A DNA stretch of 64,000 nt, taken from the NCBI RefSeq assembly GCF_010669125.1, contig NZ_CP048630.1, positions 372,001-436,000 on the forward strand, read 5' to 3'. Position numbers and translations under genes: made by a program. The notes beneath the pieces are model-generated. The model did not search any database. It was given only the letters and a program-made list of their open reading frames with translations, and had not been told where the DNA came from. The DNA comes from Ancylobacter pratisalsi (GTDB lineage Bacteria > Pseudomonadota > Alphaproteobacteria > Rhizobiales > Xanthobacteraceae). Shown here one piece after another: positions 1 to 8,057 of this stretch (its first letter is position 1; each line of letters begins with the position of its first letter).

Positions 1-1258
1 TCGCCTTCTCGGAATCGAGCAGGCCCTCGTCCATGTTGACGTCGATGACCTGCGCGCCGTTCTCCACCTGGTCGCGCGCCACGGCGAGCGCGGCGGCGTA
101 GTCACCATTGGTGATGAGCTTGCGGAAGCGCGCCGAGCCGGTGACGTTGGTGCGCTCGCCGACATTCACGAAGGGAATGATCGGCGTCAGCTCGAACGGC
201 TCAAGACCGGACAGGCGCAGGCGCGGCTCGATCTCGGGGACCACACGGGGCGCATGCGGAGCCACGGCCTGCGCGATCGCCCGGATATGGTCCGGTGTCG
301 TGCCGCAACAGCCGCCGACAATATTGACCAGCCCCGAGGCCGCGAAGTCACCGACGAGGCGCGCCATCGCCTCCGGGCTCTCATCATAGAGGCCGAACTC
401 ATTCGGCAGGCCGGCATTGGGATAGGCGCAAACGAGCGTGTCGGCGATCCGCGACAGCTCGTCGATATGGGCGCGCATCTCCTTGGCGCCGAGCGCGCAA
501 TTGAGGCCGATGGAAAACGGCGCGGCGTGGCGCAGCGAGTTCCAGAACGCCTCCGGCGTCTGGCCCGAGAGCGTGCGGCCGGACAGATCGGTGATGGTGC
601 CGGAAATCATCACCGGCACGCGGATGCCGCGCGCCTCGAACAACCGCTCGATGGCGAAAACCGCCGCCTTGGCGTTCAGCGTGTCGAAGATTGTCTCGAT
701 CAGCAGCAGATCGGCGCCACCGTCGATCAACGCGGCGGCCTGCTCTCCATAAGCGGTTGCCAGCTCGTCGAAACTCGTGGCGCGGAAGCCGGGATCGTTG
801 ACGTCCGGCGAGATCGAGGCGGTGCGGTTCGTGGGCCCGATGGCGCCGGCGACGAAGCGGCGTCGGCCGTCCTTGGCCTCGGCAAGCGTCGCGGCCTCCT
901 TGGCGAGGCGCGCACCCTCGAAATTGATCTCATAGACCAGGCTCTCCATGCCGTAATCGGCCATGGCGATGGTGGTGCCGGAGAAGGTGTTGGTCTCGAC
1001 CAGATCCGCACCTGCCAGGAAATAGGCGAGGTGAATGTCGCGCACCGCGTCCGGTTTGGTGAGGTTGAGCAGGTCGTTATTGCCCTTGAGGTCCCGACCC
1101 CAGTCGGCGAAGCGCTCGCCGCGATACCCTGCCTCATCCAGCTTGAGCTGCTGGATCATCGTGCCCATCGCGCCGTCGAGCACGAGGATGCGCTGCGAGG
1201 CGGCATGCCGGAGGGCGTTGAGGGTCTCGGTCGGCTGGACGGTCATGGGGGCACTCAT
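1..1258 (-). CDS. metH: Cobalamin-dependent methionine synthase, 5' part (partial)
   Basis: MetH transfers a methyl group from methyltetrahydrofolate to homocysteine through cobalamin, making methionine in the cytoplasm. About 419 N-terminal codons are present and the gene runs off the left edge. The start MSAPMTV leads into [10 protein letters not shown], the opening of the homocysteine S-methyltransferase domain. [12 protein letters not shown] stretch near 300-330 carries two of the three zinc-binding cysteines. At the window edge [19 protein letters not shown] is the signature of the next, pterin-binding domain. The cobalamin and reactivation domains, if present, lie outside. It is downstream of metF on the same strand, with a 43-aa ORF between them. 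I saw no cobalamin riboswitch in the 326 bp leader. Confidence 0.95.
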   Translation of the reverse strand, partial: MSAPMTVQPTETLNALRHAASQRILVLDGAMGTMIQQLKLDEAGYRGERFADWGRDLKGNNDLLNLTKPDAVRDIHLAYFLAGADLVETNTFSGTTIAMADYGMESLVYEINFEGARLAKEAATLAEAKDGRRRFVAGAIGPTNRTASISPDVNDPGFRATSFDELATAYGEQAAALIDGGADLLLIETIFDTLNAKAAVFAIERLFEARGIRVPVMISGTITDLSGRTLSGQTPEAFWNSLRHAAPFSIGLNCALGAKEMRAHIDELSRIADTLVCAYPNAGLPNEFGLYDESPEAMARLVGDFAASGLVNIVGGCCGTTPDHIRAIAQAVAPHAPRVVPEIEPRLRLSGLEPFELTPIIPFVNVGERTNVTGSARFRKLITNGDYAAALAVARDQVENGAQVIDVNMDEGLLDSEKA

Positions 1259-1402
1259 CTTGTCAGGCGCGAGGATCGCTGCATTACGGCAGATGGACAC
1301 GAAGCAATTGTGATCAGTGGCCCTTTTCGAGCCGTTGGCAGCGTTTCCCGAGGGCTTGGGGAACCACTCGGCCCCGGCCGCCACGAAGCGGCCGAGGTCG
1401 GA

Positions 1403-1534
1403 TTAGCCGTGCATCAACCGCATCGGCGTGTCGATCCTGCGATCGAGGCGCCTGGCGTTCGCTTCGATGCCATCTCTCACCGCCGCGCGGATCGCCCGCA
1501 CCGGCGCCAGGATGAAGGTGTCCGGCTCGCTCAT
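1403..1534 (-). CDS. Small ORF (43 aa) between metF and metH
   Basis: A 43-residue ORF starts MSEPDTFILAPVRAIRAAV and ends RLMHG with a TAA stop. A GGAG stands about nine bases before the ATG. It lies between metF and metH on the same strand, so it would be co-transcribed with them. The peptide is rich in Arg and Ala and could form an amphipathic helix, with no membrane segment. I do not recognise it. It could be a real small protein, a leader peptide controlling metH, or chance. Conservation of the frame in relatives would decide. Confidence 0.35.
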   Translation of the reverse strand: MSEPDTFILAPVRAIRAAVRDGIEANARRLDRRIDTPMRLMHG

Positions 1535-1584
1535 CGCGGAAATCTCCAAGGGATCCTACTATATAGGCACGCGAGTAGTTTTAC

Positions 1585-2517
1585 CTACGCCGCCGCCTGT
1601 CCGCTCCCCTGCCCGGCTCCCGCGTCCCTCGGCGGGCGCAGGCCCAGCAGGTGGCAGATGGCGTAGACAAGGTCGGCGCGGTTGAGCGTGTAGAAATGGA
1701 ACTCGGTGACGCCGCGATCAAGCAGGTCGAACACCTGTTCGGCCGCCACGGCCGCGGCGATGAGCTTGCGGGTCTCGGGATCGTTGTCCAGCCCCTCGAA
1801 GCGCCCCGCCAGCCAGGACGGCATGTAGGTGCCGGTCTTGGTGGCGAAGTTCACCGCCTGCTTGAAGTTCGTCACCGGCAGGATGCCGGGCACGACCGGC
1901 ACATCGATGCCGCGCGCGCGGACCTTGTCGAGATAGCTGAAATACAGGTCGTTATCGAAGAAGCACTGGGTGATGGCCCGCGTGGCGCCCGCATCGACCT
2001 TTGCCGCGAGAATGTCGAGATCGGTCTCAAAGGATGGGCTTTCGGGGTGCTTTTCCGGATAAGCCGATACGGAGACTTCGAAATTCGCGATACGCCGCAC
2101 GCCGGCGACGAGATCCGCCGAGGTGGTGTAGCCCTCCGGATGCGGCTCATAGGCCTGCCCGACACCGCCGGGCGGATCCCCCCGCAGGGCCACGACATGG
2201 CGCACGCCCGCTTCCCAGTAGCCGCGCACGACCTCGTCGACCTCGTCCTTCGAGGCGGAGACGCAGGTGAGATGGGCGGCCGGGGCCAGACGCGTCTCAC
2301 TGACGATGCGCTCCACCGTGGCGTGGGTGCGCTCGCGGGTGGAGCCGCCCGCGCCATAGGTCACGGAGACGAATTTCGGTGCCAGCGGCGCGAGGCGGGT
2401 GATGGAATTCCACAGCGTGGACTCCATCTCCGGCGACTTCGGCGGAAAGAACTCGAACGAAACCGAAATCGGCCGACCGCCGGCGCGGCGGCTGCGGCGC
2501 TCGATATCCGACGACAT
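1585..2517 (-). CDS. metF: Methylenetetrahydrofolate reductase
   Basis: MetF reduces 5,10-methylene-THF to 5-methyl-THF with an FAD cofactor, supplying the methyl donor used by MetH. The 310-aa protein has the normal bacterial length. Family hallmarks are VSFEFFPPKSPEME near the N-terminus, FVSVTYGAGGSTRERTH, HLTCVSASKDEV, VALRGDPPGG (residues ~115-125), AITQCFFDND and VPGILPVTNF. Its ATG overlaps the stop of the upstream ArsR-methyltransferase gene by one base (TGATG), and a GGGAGGT Shine-Dalgarno lies inside that gene's end, so the two are translationally coupled. The order regulator-metF-metH forms one methionine unit. Confidence 0.97.
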   Translation of the reverse strand: MSSDIERRSRRAGGRPISVSFEFFPPKSPEMESTLWNSITRLAPLAPKFVSVTYGAGGSTRERTHATVERIVSETRLAPAAHLTCVSASKDEVDEVVRGYWEAGVRHVVALRGDPPGGVGQAYEPHPEGYTTSADLVAGVRRIANFEVSVSAYPEKHPESPSFETDLDILAAKVDAGATRAITQCFFDNDLYFSYLDKVRARGIDVPVVPGILPVTNFKQAVNFATKTGTYMPSWLAGRFEGLDNDPETRKLIAAAVAAEQVFDLLDRGVTEFHFYTLNRADLVYAICHLLGLRPPRDAGAGQGSGQAAA

Positions 2518-3515
2518 CAGGCGACCTCCCTATTGTGTTGGTTGGTGGCCAGCGCGGCGCGTGCATCGCGGGCGAGCCAAAGAGAAACGGTAAGTTTTCC
2601 ATCAGCTTGCGGGGCAAGCGAGCGGTGCGACTGGAGAACAAGACCCGCCTGCGCGAGCCAGTTCTCCATGATTTCCGGCGCGAAGCCGAGACGGCGATGG
2701 GCGTGCTGGTCGCGCAGGAATTCAAGCTCGTGGGGATCGAAATCCACCACCAGCAGGCACCCGCCCGGCCGCAGCACCCGCGCCGCCTCCTTCAGCGCCC
2801 GCGGGGCGTCCTCAAGAAAGTGCAGCACCTGATGAACGACGACGACGTCGAAGGAATCGCGCGGCAGGGCGAGGTTGTAGATATCCCCCTGGCGCACCGT
2901 GGCGTTGCGCACGCCGGCGCGCTCCAGATTGGCGCGGGCGACGCTCAGCATGTCCGCCGACAGATCGATGCCGACCCCGCGCTCAATGACCGGCGCGAAC
3001 AGCTCCAGAACCCGGCCCGTGCCGGTTCCCAGATCCAGAAGCGACGATATTTCAACGCCTTGAAGAGATTCTTGAATCGCGCGCTCGACCTCCTCCTCGG
3101 GGGCGTGCAGGCGGCGAATCGCGTCCCACTCATGGGCATGAGCGCGGAAATAGGCCTGTGCGTGGGCGGCGCGGGCGGTGCGCACCGCCTCCAGCCGCTC
3201 ATGATCGCGCAGCAGGATGTCGTCATCCGGCGCCATCAACCCCAGCAGGGCCTCGGCGAGCGGGGCGCCCGGCGCATCGACCGCGCGGCGGTAGAACACC
3301 CAGCTCGCCTCACGGAACCGCTCGACCAGCCCGGCCTCGGCCAAGAGCTTGAGATGACGCGAGATTCGGGGCTGCGACTGGCCCAGGATTTCGGTAAGCT
3401 CGGACACGGTCAGCTCGCCTTCGCCCAGCAGGGCGAGCAGGCGCAGGCGCGTGTCCTCGCCGGCCGCCTTGAGGCCGTCGAGCAGGCGCGCGAAACTGAG
3501 TGAGGTGGGCGACAT
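2517..3515 (-). CDS. ArsR-family regulator fused to SAM methyltransferase (SahR-like)
   Basis: A 332-aa two-domain protein. Residues ~10-80 form an ArsR winged helix (LRLLALLGEGELTVSELTEI, then SQPRISRHLKLLAEAGLVERF). Residues ~150-300 form a class I SAM methyltransferase fold with motif I LLDLGTGTGRVLELF and motif IV FDVVVVHQVLHFL. No metal-binding cysteine pair of the classical ArsR type is visible. SahR regulators respond to S-adenosylhomocysteine and control methionine genes in proteobacteria. The coupling to metF and the SAM fold suggest the same role here, with the second domain acting as ligand sensor or as an enzyme. A palindrome 16 bp upstream of the ATG is the likely autoregulatory operator. 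The function is inferred from domains and context. Confidence 0.85.
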   Translation of the reverse strand: MSPTSLSFARLLDGLKAAGEDTRLRLLALLGEGELTVSELTEILGQSQPRISRHLKLLAEAGLVERFREASWVFYRRAVDAPGAPLAEALLGLMAPDDDILLRDHERLEAVRTARAAHAQAYFRAHAHEWDAIRRLHAPEEEVERAIQESLQGVEISSLLDLGTGTGRVLELFAPVIERGVGIDLSADMLSVARANLERAGVRNATVRQGDIYNLALPRDSFDVVVVHQVLHFLEDAPRALKEAARVLRPGGCLLVVDFDPHELEFLRDQHAHRRLGFAPEIMENWLAQAGLVLQSHRSLAPQADGKLTVSLWLARDARAALATNQHNREVA

Positions 3516-3530
3516 CCGGCTTCCCGTTTA

Positions 3531-3552
3531 GATATAAAGATATCTTTATGTC
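3531..3552. promoter_or_regulatory. Palindromic operator candidate for the ArsR/SahR-like regulator
   Basis: Two 11-base half sites meet without spacer: GATATAAAGAT and ATCTTTATGTC. The arms match at 10 of 11 positions and the core ATAAAGAT/ATCTTTAT is perfect. The site is AT-only in its core, within very GC-rich surroundings, and lies 16 bp upstream of the regulator's ATG and ~84 bp upstream of trmO. A zero-spacer symmetric site suits a dimeric winged-helix repressor. Confidence 0.65.
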
Positions 3553-3635
3553 TATTTTCGCCGCCACGCAAGGCGTGTTGTCCCCCGTGGTCGATGAGGC
3601 GCGTGGGGCGGACGATGAGGACGACGAGGACGAGA

Positions 3636-4211
3636 ATGGACGATCAGAGCGACACGACCAAGGAGCCGGACCCCGATTCGGACTCCGACGGCGGCGCGGT
3701 GGCGCCTTCCGACTTCGGCATTCGCCCCGGCGAACGCGTCCATCCCCTGCCGGCCGTCACCGATGCCGGACTGCATTTCATCGGCCGGCTGCGCACCCCG
3801 TGGACCGAGCGCGCGGGCTGCCCGAAGAACGGGCGCGAGAGCGAGGCGGTGTGCACGGTGGAACTCGACCCCGCCTTTGTGCCCGCGCTCGACGGACTGG
3901 AGGGGACCACGCATCTGTGGCTGCTGTACTGGATGGACCGCGCCCCGCGCGAGCTTCTGGTTCAGGTGCCCCGCCAGTACGGCAAGGGGCGCGGCACTTT
4001 CGCCCTGCGCAGCCCGGCACGGCCCAACCCCATCGCCATGAGCGCGGTGCGGCTGCTCGGCATCGAAGGGAACCTTCTGACGGTCATCGGACTTGATTGC
4101 CTCGATGGCACGCCGCTTCTCGATATCAAACCCTACTTCGCCTCGACGGACTGCCATCCGGAGGCAGTGGTGGGATGGCACCGCGAACGTCGTGAATATT
4201 TCGTTAAGTGA
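3636..4211 (+). CDS. trmO: tRNA (N6-threonylcarbamoyladenosine37-N6)-methyltransferase TrmO-like
   Basis: This is a TsaA/TrmO family protein, which methylates t6A at position 37 of certain tRNAs using SAM. The 191-aa form starts at MDDQSDTTKEPDPDSDSDGG, an acidic tail ahead of the domain. Family signatures are FIGRLRTPWTERAGCPKNGR (residues ~48-67), LEGTTHLWLLYWMDRA, GTFALRSPARPNPIAMSAVRLL, LDCLDGTPLLDIKPYF and a C-terminal tryptophan/arginine segment. ATG codons at 3594 and 3615 are in frame. I chose 3636 because GAGGACGAG sits just upstream. The gene is divergent from the ArsR-methyltransferase gene, and the shared 120 bp contains the palindrome at 3531. Confidence 0.85.
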   Translation: MDDQSDTTKEPDPDSDSDGGAVAPSDFGIRPGERVHPLPAVTDAGLHFIGRLRTPWTERAGCPKNGRESEAVCTVELDPAFVPALDGLEGTTHLWLLYWMDRAPRELLVQVPRQYGKGRGTFALRSPARPNPIAMSAVRLLGIEGNLLTVIGLDCLDGTPLLDIKPYFASTDCHPEAVVGWHRERREYFVK

Positions 4212-4228
4212 ACTGTGGCATACATGCA

Positions 4229-4271
4229 TCGGGTATGCACTGGGTGCATATCGCACCCGTTGGATACCCGA
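4229..4271. repeat. Nested inverted repeats upstream of the L,D-transpeptidase gene
   Basis: An inner inverted repeat has perfect 7-base arms, TATGCAC (4234-4240) and GTGCATA (4244-4250), around TGG. It sits in an outer pair of perfect 8-base arms, TCGGGTAT (4229-4236) and ATACCCGA (4264-4271). The two pairings share bases, so they are mutually exclusive. The element lies 18 bp after trmO and ~93 bp before the next ATG. No T-run follows, so an operator or a switching RNA hairpin is likelier than an intrinsic terminator. Confidence 0.5.
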
Positions 4272-4363
4272 TCCGGTCGTAGTCTGGTCTTGAACCTGCC
4301 TTGATCCTGCGTCATCTCCTCATGGAAACGCTCAACGCTAACAGTTCCTGCTGCAAGTAAGGC

Positions 4364-5434
4364 ATGATGATGGTCGTTCGCCCTGGTCTCGTCTCCGCTG
4401 TCGCGCTTACCGTGCTTTCGTCGGTCAGCGTCGCCAGCGCCCAATATTACCCGACGGAGCAGGCGCAGCCGGGCTATGACGCCTCCGGCGCCGCCGCTCC
4501 GCCTGAAAACGTGCAGGTGCCGGCCGCCATCGATCCCTATGGCGCCGCGGCCACCGGCCAGCCCGCGCAGCAGGGCTATGCCGAGCCGTCCTATGGCCAG
4601 TCGCCCACGACGGTCGCCAACGCACCTGTCGCCAACGCGCCTTATTCCAATCCGGCGAGCCAGCCGGCCGGCTATCCGCCCGGCGCCTATTCCGGCCAGC
4701 CGCCGGCGGGGATGCTCTCGCCTTATGGCTCGACGCTTTCCGTGCGCACCGATGCGCCGGCGCAGGCCACCTACGTGCCGCCCGCCACCACCGGCAGCGT
4801 GCCGCGCGCGGACCTGAACAACAGCTACGGCACCAACGGGTCCAGCGTCGCGATGCTGCCTCCCGAGGACCAGCCCGAGGAAGGCCCGGCGAAGGAGCTG
4901 CCCGCTTACCTGAAGCGGCAGGTGGTGGACTACGTGACCACCCAGCCCCCCGGCACCATCGTCATCGATACGCCGAACACGTTCCTTTACTACGTGCTGC
5001 CCGGCGGCAAGGCCGAGCGCTACGGCATCGGCGTCGGCCGCGAGGGCTTCACCTGGTCGGGCACCGAGAAGGTCAGCCGCAAGGCGGAATGGGCCGACTG
5101 GCGCCCGCCGGCGGAAATGATCGAGCGCCAGCCCTACCTGCCGCGCTTCATGGCCGGCGGACCGGGCAACCCGCTCGGCGCGCGCACCATGTATCTGGGC
5201 TCCACGGTCTACCGCATCCACGGCACCAACCAGCCATCGACCATCGGCCAGTTCATGTCCTCGGGCTGCATCCGCATGCTCAATGAGGATGTGGAAGACC
5301 TGTATGATCGCGTGAAGGTCGGCACCAAGGTCGTCGTCATGCCGGGCAATCCGCCGGAGAAGCCCGCCGAAGAGGCCGAGGCGACCCCCGCGAGCACCAC
5401 GGTGAGCGCGGCCCCGGGCTTCGCCGTCCAGTGA
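4364..5434 (+). CDS. L,D-transpeptidase (YkuD domain), exported
   Basis: A periplasmic L,D-transpeptidase that would form 3-3 peptidoglycan crosslinks or attach proteins to the wall. The 356-aa precursor has a signal peptide ending near VSVASAQ. Residues ~27-175 are a low-complexity Pro/Ala/Tyr/Gln linker. The YkuD domain covers ~185-325, with the conserved YRIHGTN and the catalytic cysteine in SSGCIRMLNEDVEDLY. The C-terminus is another Ala/Glu/Thr-rich tail. Three in-frame ATG codons in a row (4364, 4367, 4370) leave the exact start open. The long disordered linker probably lets the domain reach the wall. It is convergent with the MOSC gene, with only four bases between them. Confidence 0.92.
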   Translation: MMMVVRPGLVSAVALTVLSSVSVASAQYYPTEQAQPGYDASGAAAPPENVQVPAAIDPYGAAATGQPAQQGYAEPSYGQSPTTVANAPVANAPYSNPASQPAGYPPGAYSGQPPAGMLSPYGSTLSVRTDAPAQATYVPPATTGSVPRADLNNSYGTNGSSVAMLPPEDQPEEGPAKELPAYLKRQVVDYVTTQPPGTIVIDTPNTFLYYVLPGGKAERYGIGVGREGFTWSGTEKVSRKAEWADWRPPAEMIERQPYLPRFMAGGPGNPLGARTMYLGSTVYRIHGTNQPSTIGQFMSSGCIRMLNEDVEDLYDRVKVGTKVVVMPGNPPEKPAEEAEATPASTTVSAAPGFAVQ

Positions 5435-5438
5435 GCCT

Positions 5439-6047
5439 TCAGCGCGTCCACGGCCTCTGAGGCGGGACGCGCAGCGCGACATCCGTGCCGGCGGCGATCT
5501 CGCCGGCACGCTCCACCCAGGCGACCAGTCCGCGCCGCCCCGCGGCCGCTTTGACGAATGCCGTGTCAAAGTCAGTGCCGCCAGAGACCGCCCTCGCCAC
5601 CGCCGCACCGGCCTGACGACAGGGCGCATTCTCCCCTTCCACGACCAGTGCCGCCCCGCCCGGAAAATGCAGCCGCGTTCCCGGTGGCAGCTGCGTGAGA
5701 CGTGGCACGCCCTCGATCACAAGATTGGCGCCGATCCATTCCGGACGGAGCACGGCAATCTGAAGCCGCCGCGCGATCTCGGCCAGCTCATCGGGCGCGA
5801 CCAGCGAGAGCTGGCGGCAATTGCGGATCTGCACGCCCCGCGGGTACCACGGCACGCGCGAATCGGCCGGCCGCGCGTAACCGGCGTGGCGATCGCCGCT
5901 CACCCCTTCCAGCGTAACCGCCAGGGCGGGCACCTCACGGGTCATGAAGCTCTCGCCATCGGCAATGAGCGTGCGCGCCAGACGGGCGGAAAAGCGCTGC
6001 GCGGGCACGGGTACCGGCGCGCCGAACAGGTCGAGTGTGGCGGACAT
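5439..6047 (-). CDS. MOSC domain-containing protein
   Basis: A 202-aa protein made almost entirely of a MOSC domain, the fold at the C-terminus of molybdenum cofactor sulfurases. Visible markers are LEGVSGDRHAG (residues ~47-57), WIGANLVIEGVP, LPPGTRLHF and VEGENAPCRQAG, which holds the single conserved cysteine of the family. Stand-alone MOSC proteins are thought to handle sulfur or Moco-bound substrates, and this one's substrate cannot be read from sequence. A purine-rich AGGAAAG precedes the ATG. No molybdenum gene is adjacent; the nearest Moco enzyme in the window is MsrP at 46.5 kb. Confidence 0.85.
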   Translation of the reverse strand: MSATLDLFGAPVPVPAQRFSARLARTLIADGESFMTREVPALAVTLEGVSGDRHAGYARPADSRVPWYPRGVQIRNCRQLSLVAPDELAEIARRLQIAVLRPEWIGANLVIEGVPRLTQLPPGTRLHFPGGAALVVEGENAPCRQAGAAVARAVSGGTDFDTAFVKAAAGRRGLVAWVERAGEIAAGTDVALRVPPQRPWTR

Positions 6048-6160
6048 GGGCGGCTTTCCTCAAATGATCCTTTACCCTTAGGGCAAATCCGAGTGCGCGC
6101 GCATGATGGCGGCGCTAAGATACCGCGTCTCCATCAGCCCCACCCGGAACCCCCTGAGTG

Positions 6161-6181
6161 GGTAGAGCGTTGTGCTCTACC
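6161..6181. repeat. Perfect 8-bp hairpin upstream of hdeD
   Basis: GGTAGAGC (6161-6168) and GCTCTACC (6174-6181) are perfectly complementary around the loop GTTGT, ending 33 bp before the hdeD ATG. No T-run follows. It could be an mRNA leader hairpin or a repressor site. The left arm resembles a tRNA D-arm, but no tRNA can be folded here. Confidence 0.35.
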
Positions 6182-6214
6182 GGCGTGGCGCCAGTCAGAT
6201 CGAGGTCGACACCG

Positions 6215-6802
6215 ATGTCCACTCCCAGTGATTCCCTGTCCCAGACCCCGGGCGGCGCCTTTGCCGGCCACCTGAAGGAAGTGCGTGCCAAATGGGGGTG
6301 GTTCGTCGCCCTCGGCATCATCATGATGCTCGCCGGATTCATCGCGCTCGGCAGCGCCTACACGCTCGCCTTCGGAACGCTGTTCTCGGTTTATTATATC
6401 GGCGCGATGATGGTGGTGGGCGGCATCGCCCAGATTTTCCACGCCTTCGCGGTGAAGGGCTGGGGCGGCTTCTTCTTCTGGCTGCTCGACGGCATTCTCT
6501 ATCTCGCCGCCGGCGTGATCGCTTTCCTCCACCCGATGATGGCCGCGGCCATACTGACGCTGCTGCTCGGCATCTCGCTGATCGTGGGCGGCATCTTCCG
6601 CCTCATCGCCTCGTTCCAGATGCGCCCGGCCACCGGCTGGGGCTGGCTGCTGTTCTCGGCCATCATCGCGATCATTCTCGGCATCGAGATCACCGTGCAA
6701 TGGCCGATCAATTCCATGTGGATTCTCGGCCTTTTCCTCGGCGTGGATCTTCTTTTCAACGGATTCACCGTGCTGATGCTGGGGTTGGGCCTGAAGAAAT
6801 GA
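6215..6802 (+). CDS. HdeD-family (DUF308) membrane protein
   Basis: A 195-aa inner-membrane protein with six predicted hydrophobic segments, beginning WGWFVALGIIMMLAGFIALG. Glycine- and alanine-rich helices in pairs (for example MMVVGGIAQIFHAF and ILTLLLGISLIVGGIF) are typical of the HdeD acid-resistance family. The start at MSTPSDSL is preferred over an upstream in-frame ATG because GAGGT precedes it. It leads a four-gene rightward run: opgC begins 10 bp later and two SGNH genes follow. HdeD proteins are linked to acid or envelope stress in E. coli. The role here is inferred from family only. Confidence 0.85.
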   Translation: MSTPSDSLSQTPGGAFAGHLKEVRAKWGWFVALGIIMMLAGFIALGSAYTLAFGTLFSVYYIGAMMVVGGIAQIFHAFAVKGWGGFFFWLLDGILYLAAGVIAFLHPMMAAAILTLLLGISLIVGGIFRLIASFQMRPATGWGWLLFSAIIAIILGIEITVQWPINSMWILGLFLGVDLLFNGFTVLMLGLGLKK

Positions 6803-6812
6803 GCGAGATTCC

Positions 6813-8042
6813 GTGAGGCAGGGCATCGGCAGACTTTCGATCCCTCTTGAGAAGCCGGCCGAAGCCTCCCCGGGAGCGCTGAGGCCGGCAGGCTCGACAG
6901 GCGATGCCCCCTCGCCCGCCGGGGCGAGCGGACGGGACCTGCGCCTCGATCTGTTCCGCGGCCTGGCGCTGTGGTTCATCTTCCTCAACCACATCCCCAA
7001 CAATGTGGTGAACTGGATCACCAACCGGAATTTCGGCTTCTCCGACGCCACCGAGATCTTCGTCTTCATCTCCGGCTACACCGCCGCCATGGTCTATGGC
7101 CGCGAACTGGACCGTTCCGGGGTCATGGTGACCTCGGCGCGGATCCTGCGGCGGGCGTGGCAGCTCTACGTCGCCTTCATCTTCCTGTTCGTGATCTACC
7201 TTGCCGAGATTTCCTACGTCGTGGGCAGCGTGTCCAACCCGCTCTACGCCGAGGAGATGGGCGCGCTGCAGTTCCTGGCCGAGCCCAATGTCGCGCTGGT
7301 CGAGGCGCTGCTGCTGAAGTTCCGCCCCGCGAACATGGACGTGCTGCCGCTCTACATCGTGCTGCTGGGCTCCTTCCCCCCGATCCTGTGGGCGCTGAAG
7401 CGCAAGGCGGACCTGACGCTCTTCGCCTCGTTCCTGCTCTGGCTGGCGACGACGCACTGGGGCTTCAACCTGCCGGCCTATCCCGACGACCGGATGTGGT
7501 TCTTCAACCCCTTCGCCTGGCAGTTCCTGTTCACCTTCGGCGGCTGGTGCGGGCTGGGCGGCAGCGACCGGCTGGGCTTCCTGGTGCAGTCGCGCGCTGT
7601 CGTGGCGGCGGCGGTCGCCTATCTGCTGGTGTCGCTGCTGGTGGTGGTGAGCTGGTGGTGGCACCCGCTCGAAGGGCTGGTGCCGGAGGCGGTGGGGGCG
7701 ATCATCTACCCGATCAGCAAGACCGACCTGTCGCCGCTGCGCCTGCTGCATTTCCTGGCGCTGGCGGTGGTGGTGGTGCGGCTGATCCCGGTGGACCTGC
7801 CGGCGCTGCGCTCGGCCTGGCTGCGGCCGATGATCATGTGCGGGCAGCATTCGCTGGAGGTGTTCTGCTTCGGCGTGTTCCTGTCCTTCGCTGCCCATTT
7901 CGTGCTCAATGAGCTCACCGGGACACTGCCGATGCAATTCGCGCTGAGCGGGCTCGGGATCGTCCTAATGATATCTCTCTCCGCGCTGCTGTCGTGGTAT
8001 GGTCGGGTCGAGCGCGAGATTGCCGCGCGTAAATATCGCTGA
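6813..8042 (+). CDS. opgC: OpgC-family protein, membrane acyltransferase for periplasmic glucans
   Basis: OpgC proteins are integral membrane enzymes that attach succinyl groups to osmoregulated periplasmic glucans. This 409-aa protein has the family opening RDLRLDLFRGLALWFIFLNHIP, then FGFSDATEIFVFISGYTAA, about ten transmembrane segments, and MCGQHSLEVFCFGVFLSFAAH near the end. The start shown is GTG. The first ~40 residues are Pro/Ala-rich and not part of the fold, so a later start is possible. It is 10 bp after hdeD and 15 bp before the first SGNH gene, pointing to one operon for glucan decoration. No opgG/opgH or cyclic glucan synthase is in the window. Confidence 0.9.
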   Translation: MRQGIGRLSIPLEKPAEASPGALRPAGSTGDAPSPAGASGRDLRLDLFRGLALWFIFLNHIPNNVVNWITNRNFGFSDATEIFVFISGYTAAMVYGRELDRSGVMVTSARILRRAWQLYVAFIFLFVIYLAEISYVVGSVSNPLYAEEMGALQFLAEPNVALVEALLLKFRPANMDVLPLYIVLLGSFPPILWALKRKADLTLFASFLLWLATTHWGFNLPAYPDDRMWFFNPFAWQFLFTFGGWCGLGGSDRLGFLVQSRAVVAAAVAYLLVSLLVVVSWWWHPLEGLVPEAVGAIIYPISKTDLSPLRLLHFLALAVVVVRLIPVDLPALRSAWLRPMIMCGQHSLEVFCFGVFLSFAAHFVLNELTGTLPMQFALSGLGIVLMISLSALLSWYGRVEREIAARKYR

Positions 8043-8057
8043 TCGACGCGGTTCGCT

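Noticed and set aside
1259..1584. Cobalamin or SAM riboswitch ahead of metH
   Set aside because: I found no B12-box-like or SAM-II-like core in the region. A covariance search would be needed to exclude it fully.
6161..6181. tRNA remnant suggested by GGTAGAGC near hdeD
   Set aside because: No acceptor or T-arm can be formed around it; it is simply an 8-bp hairpin.
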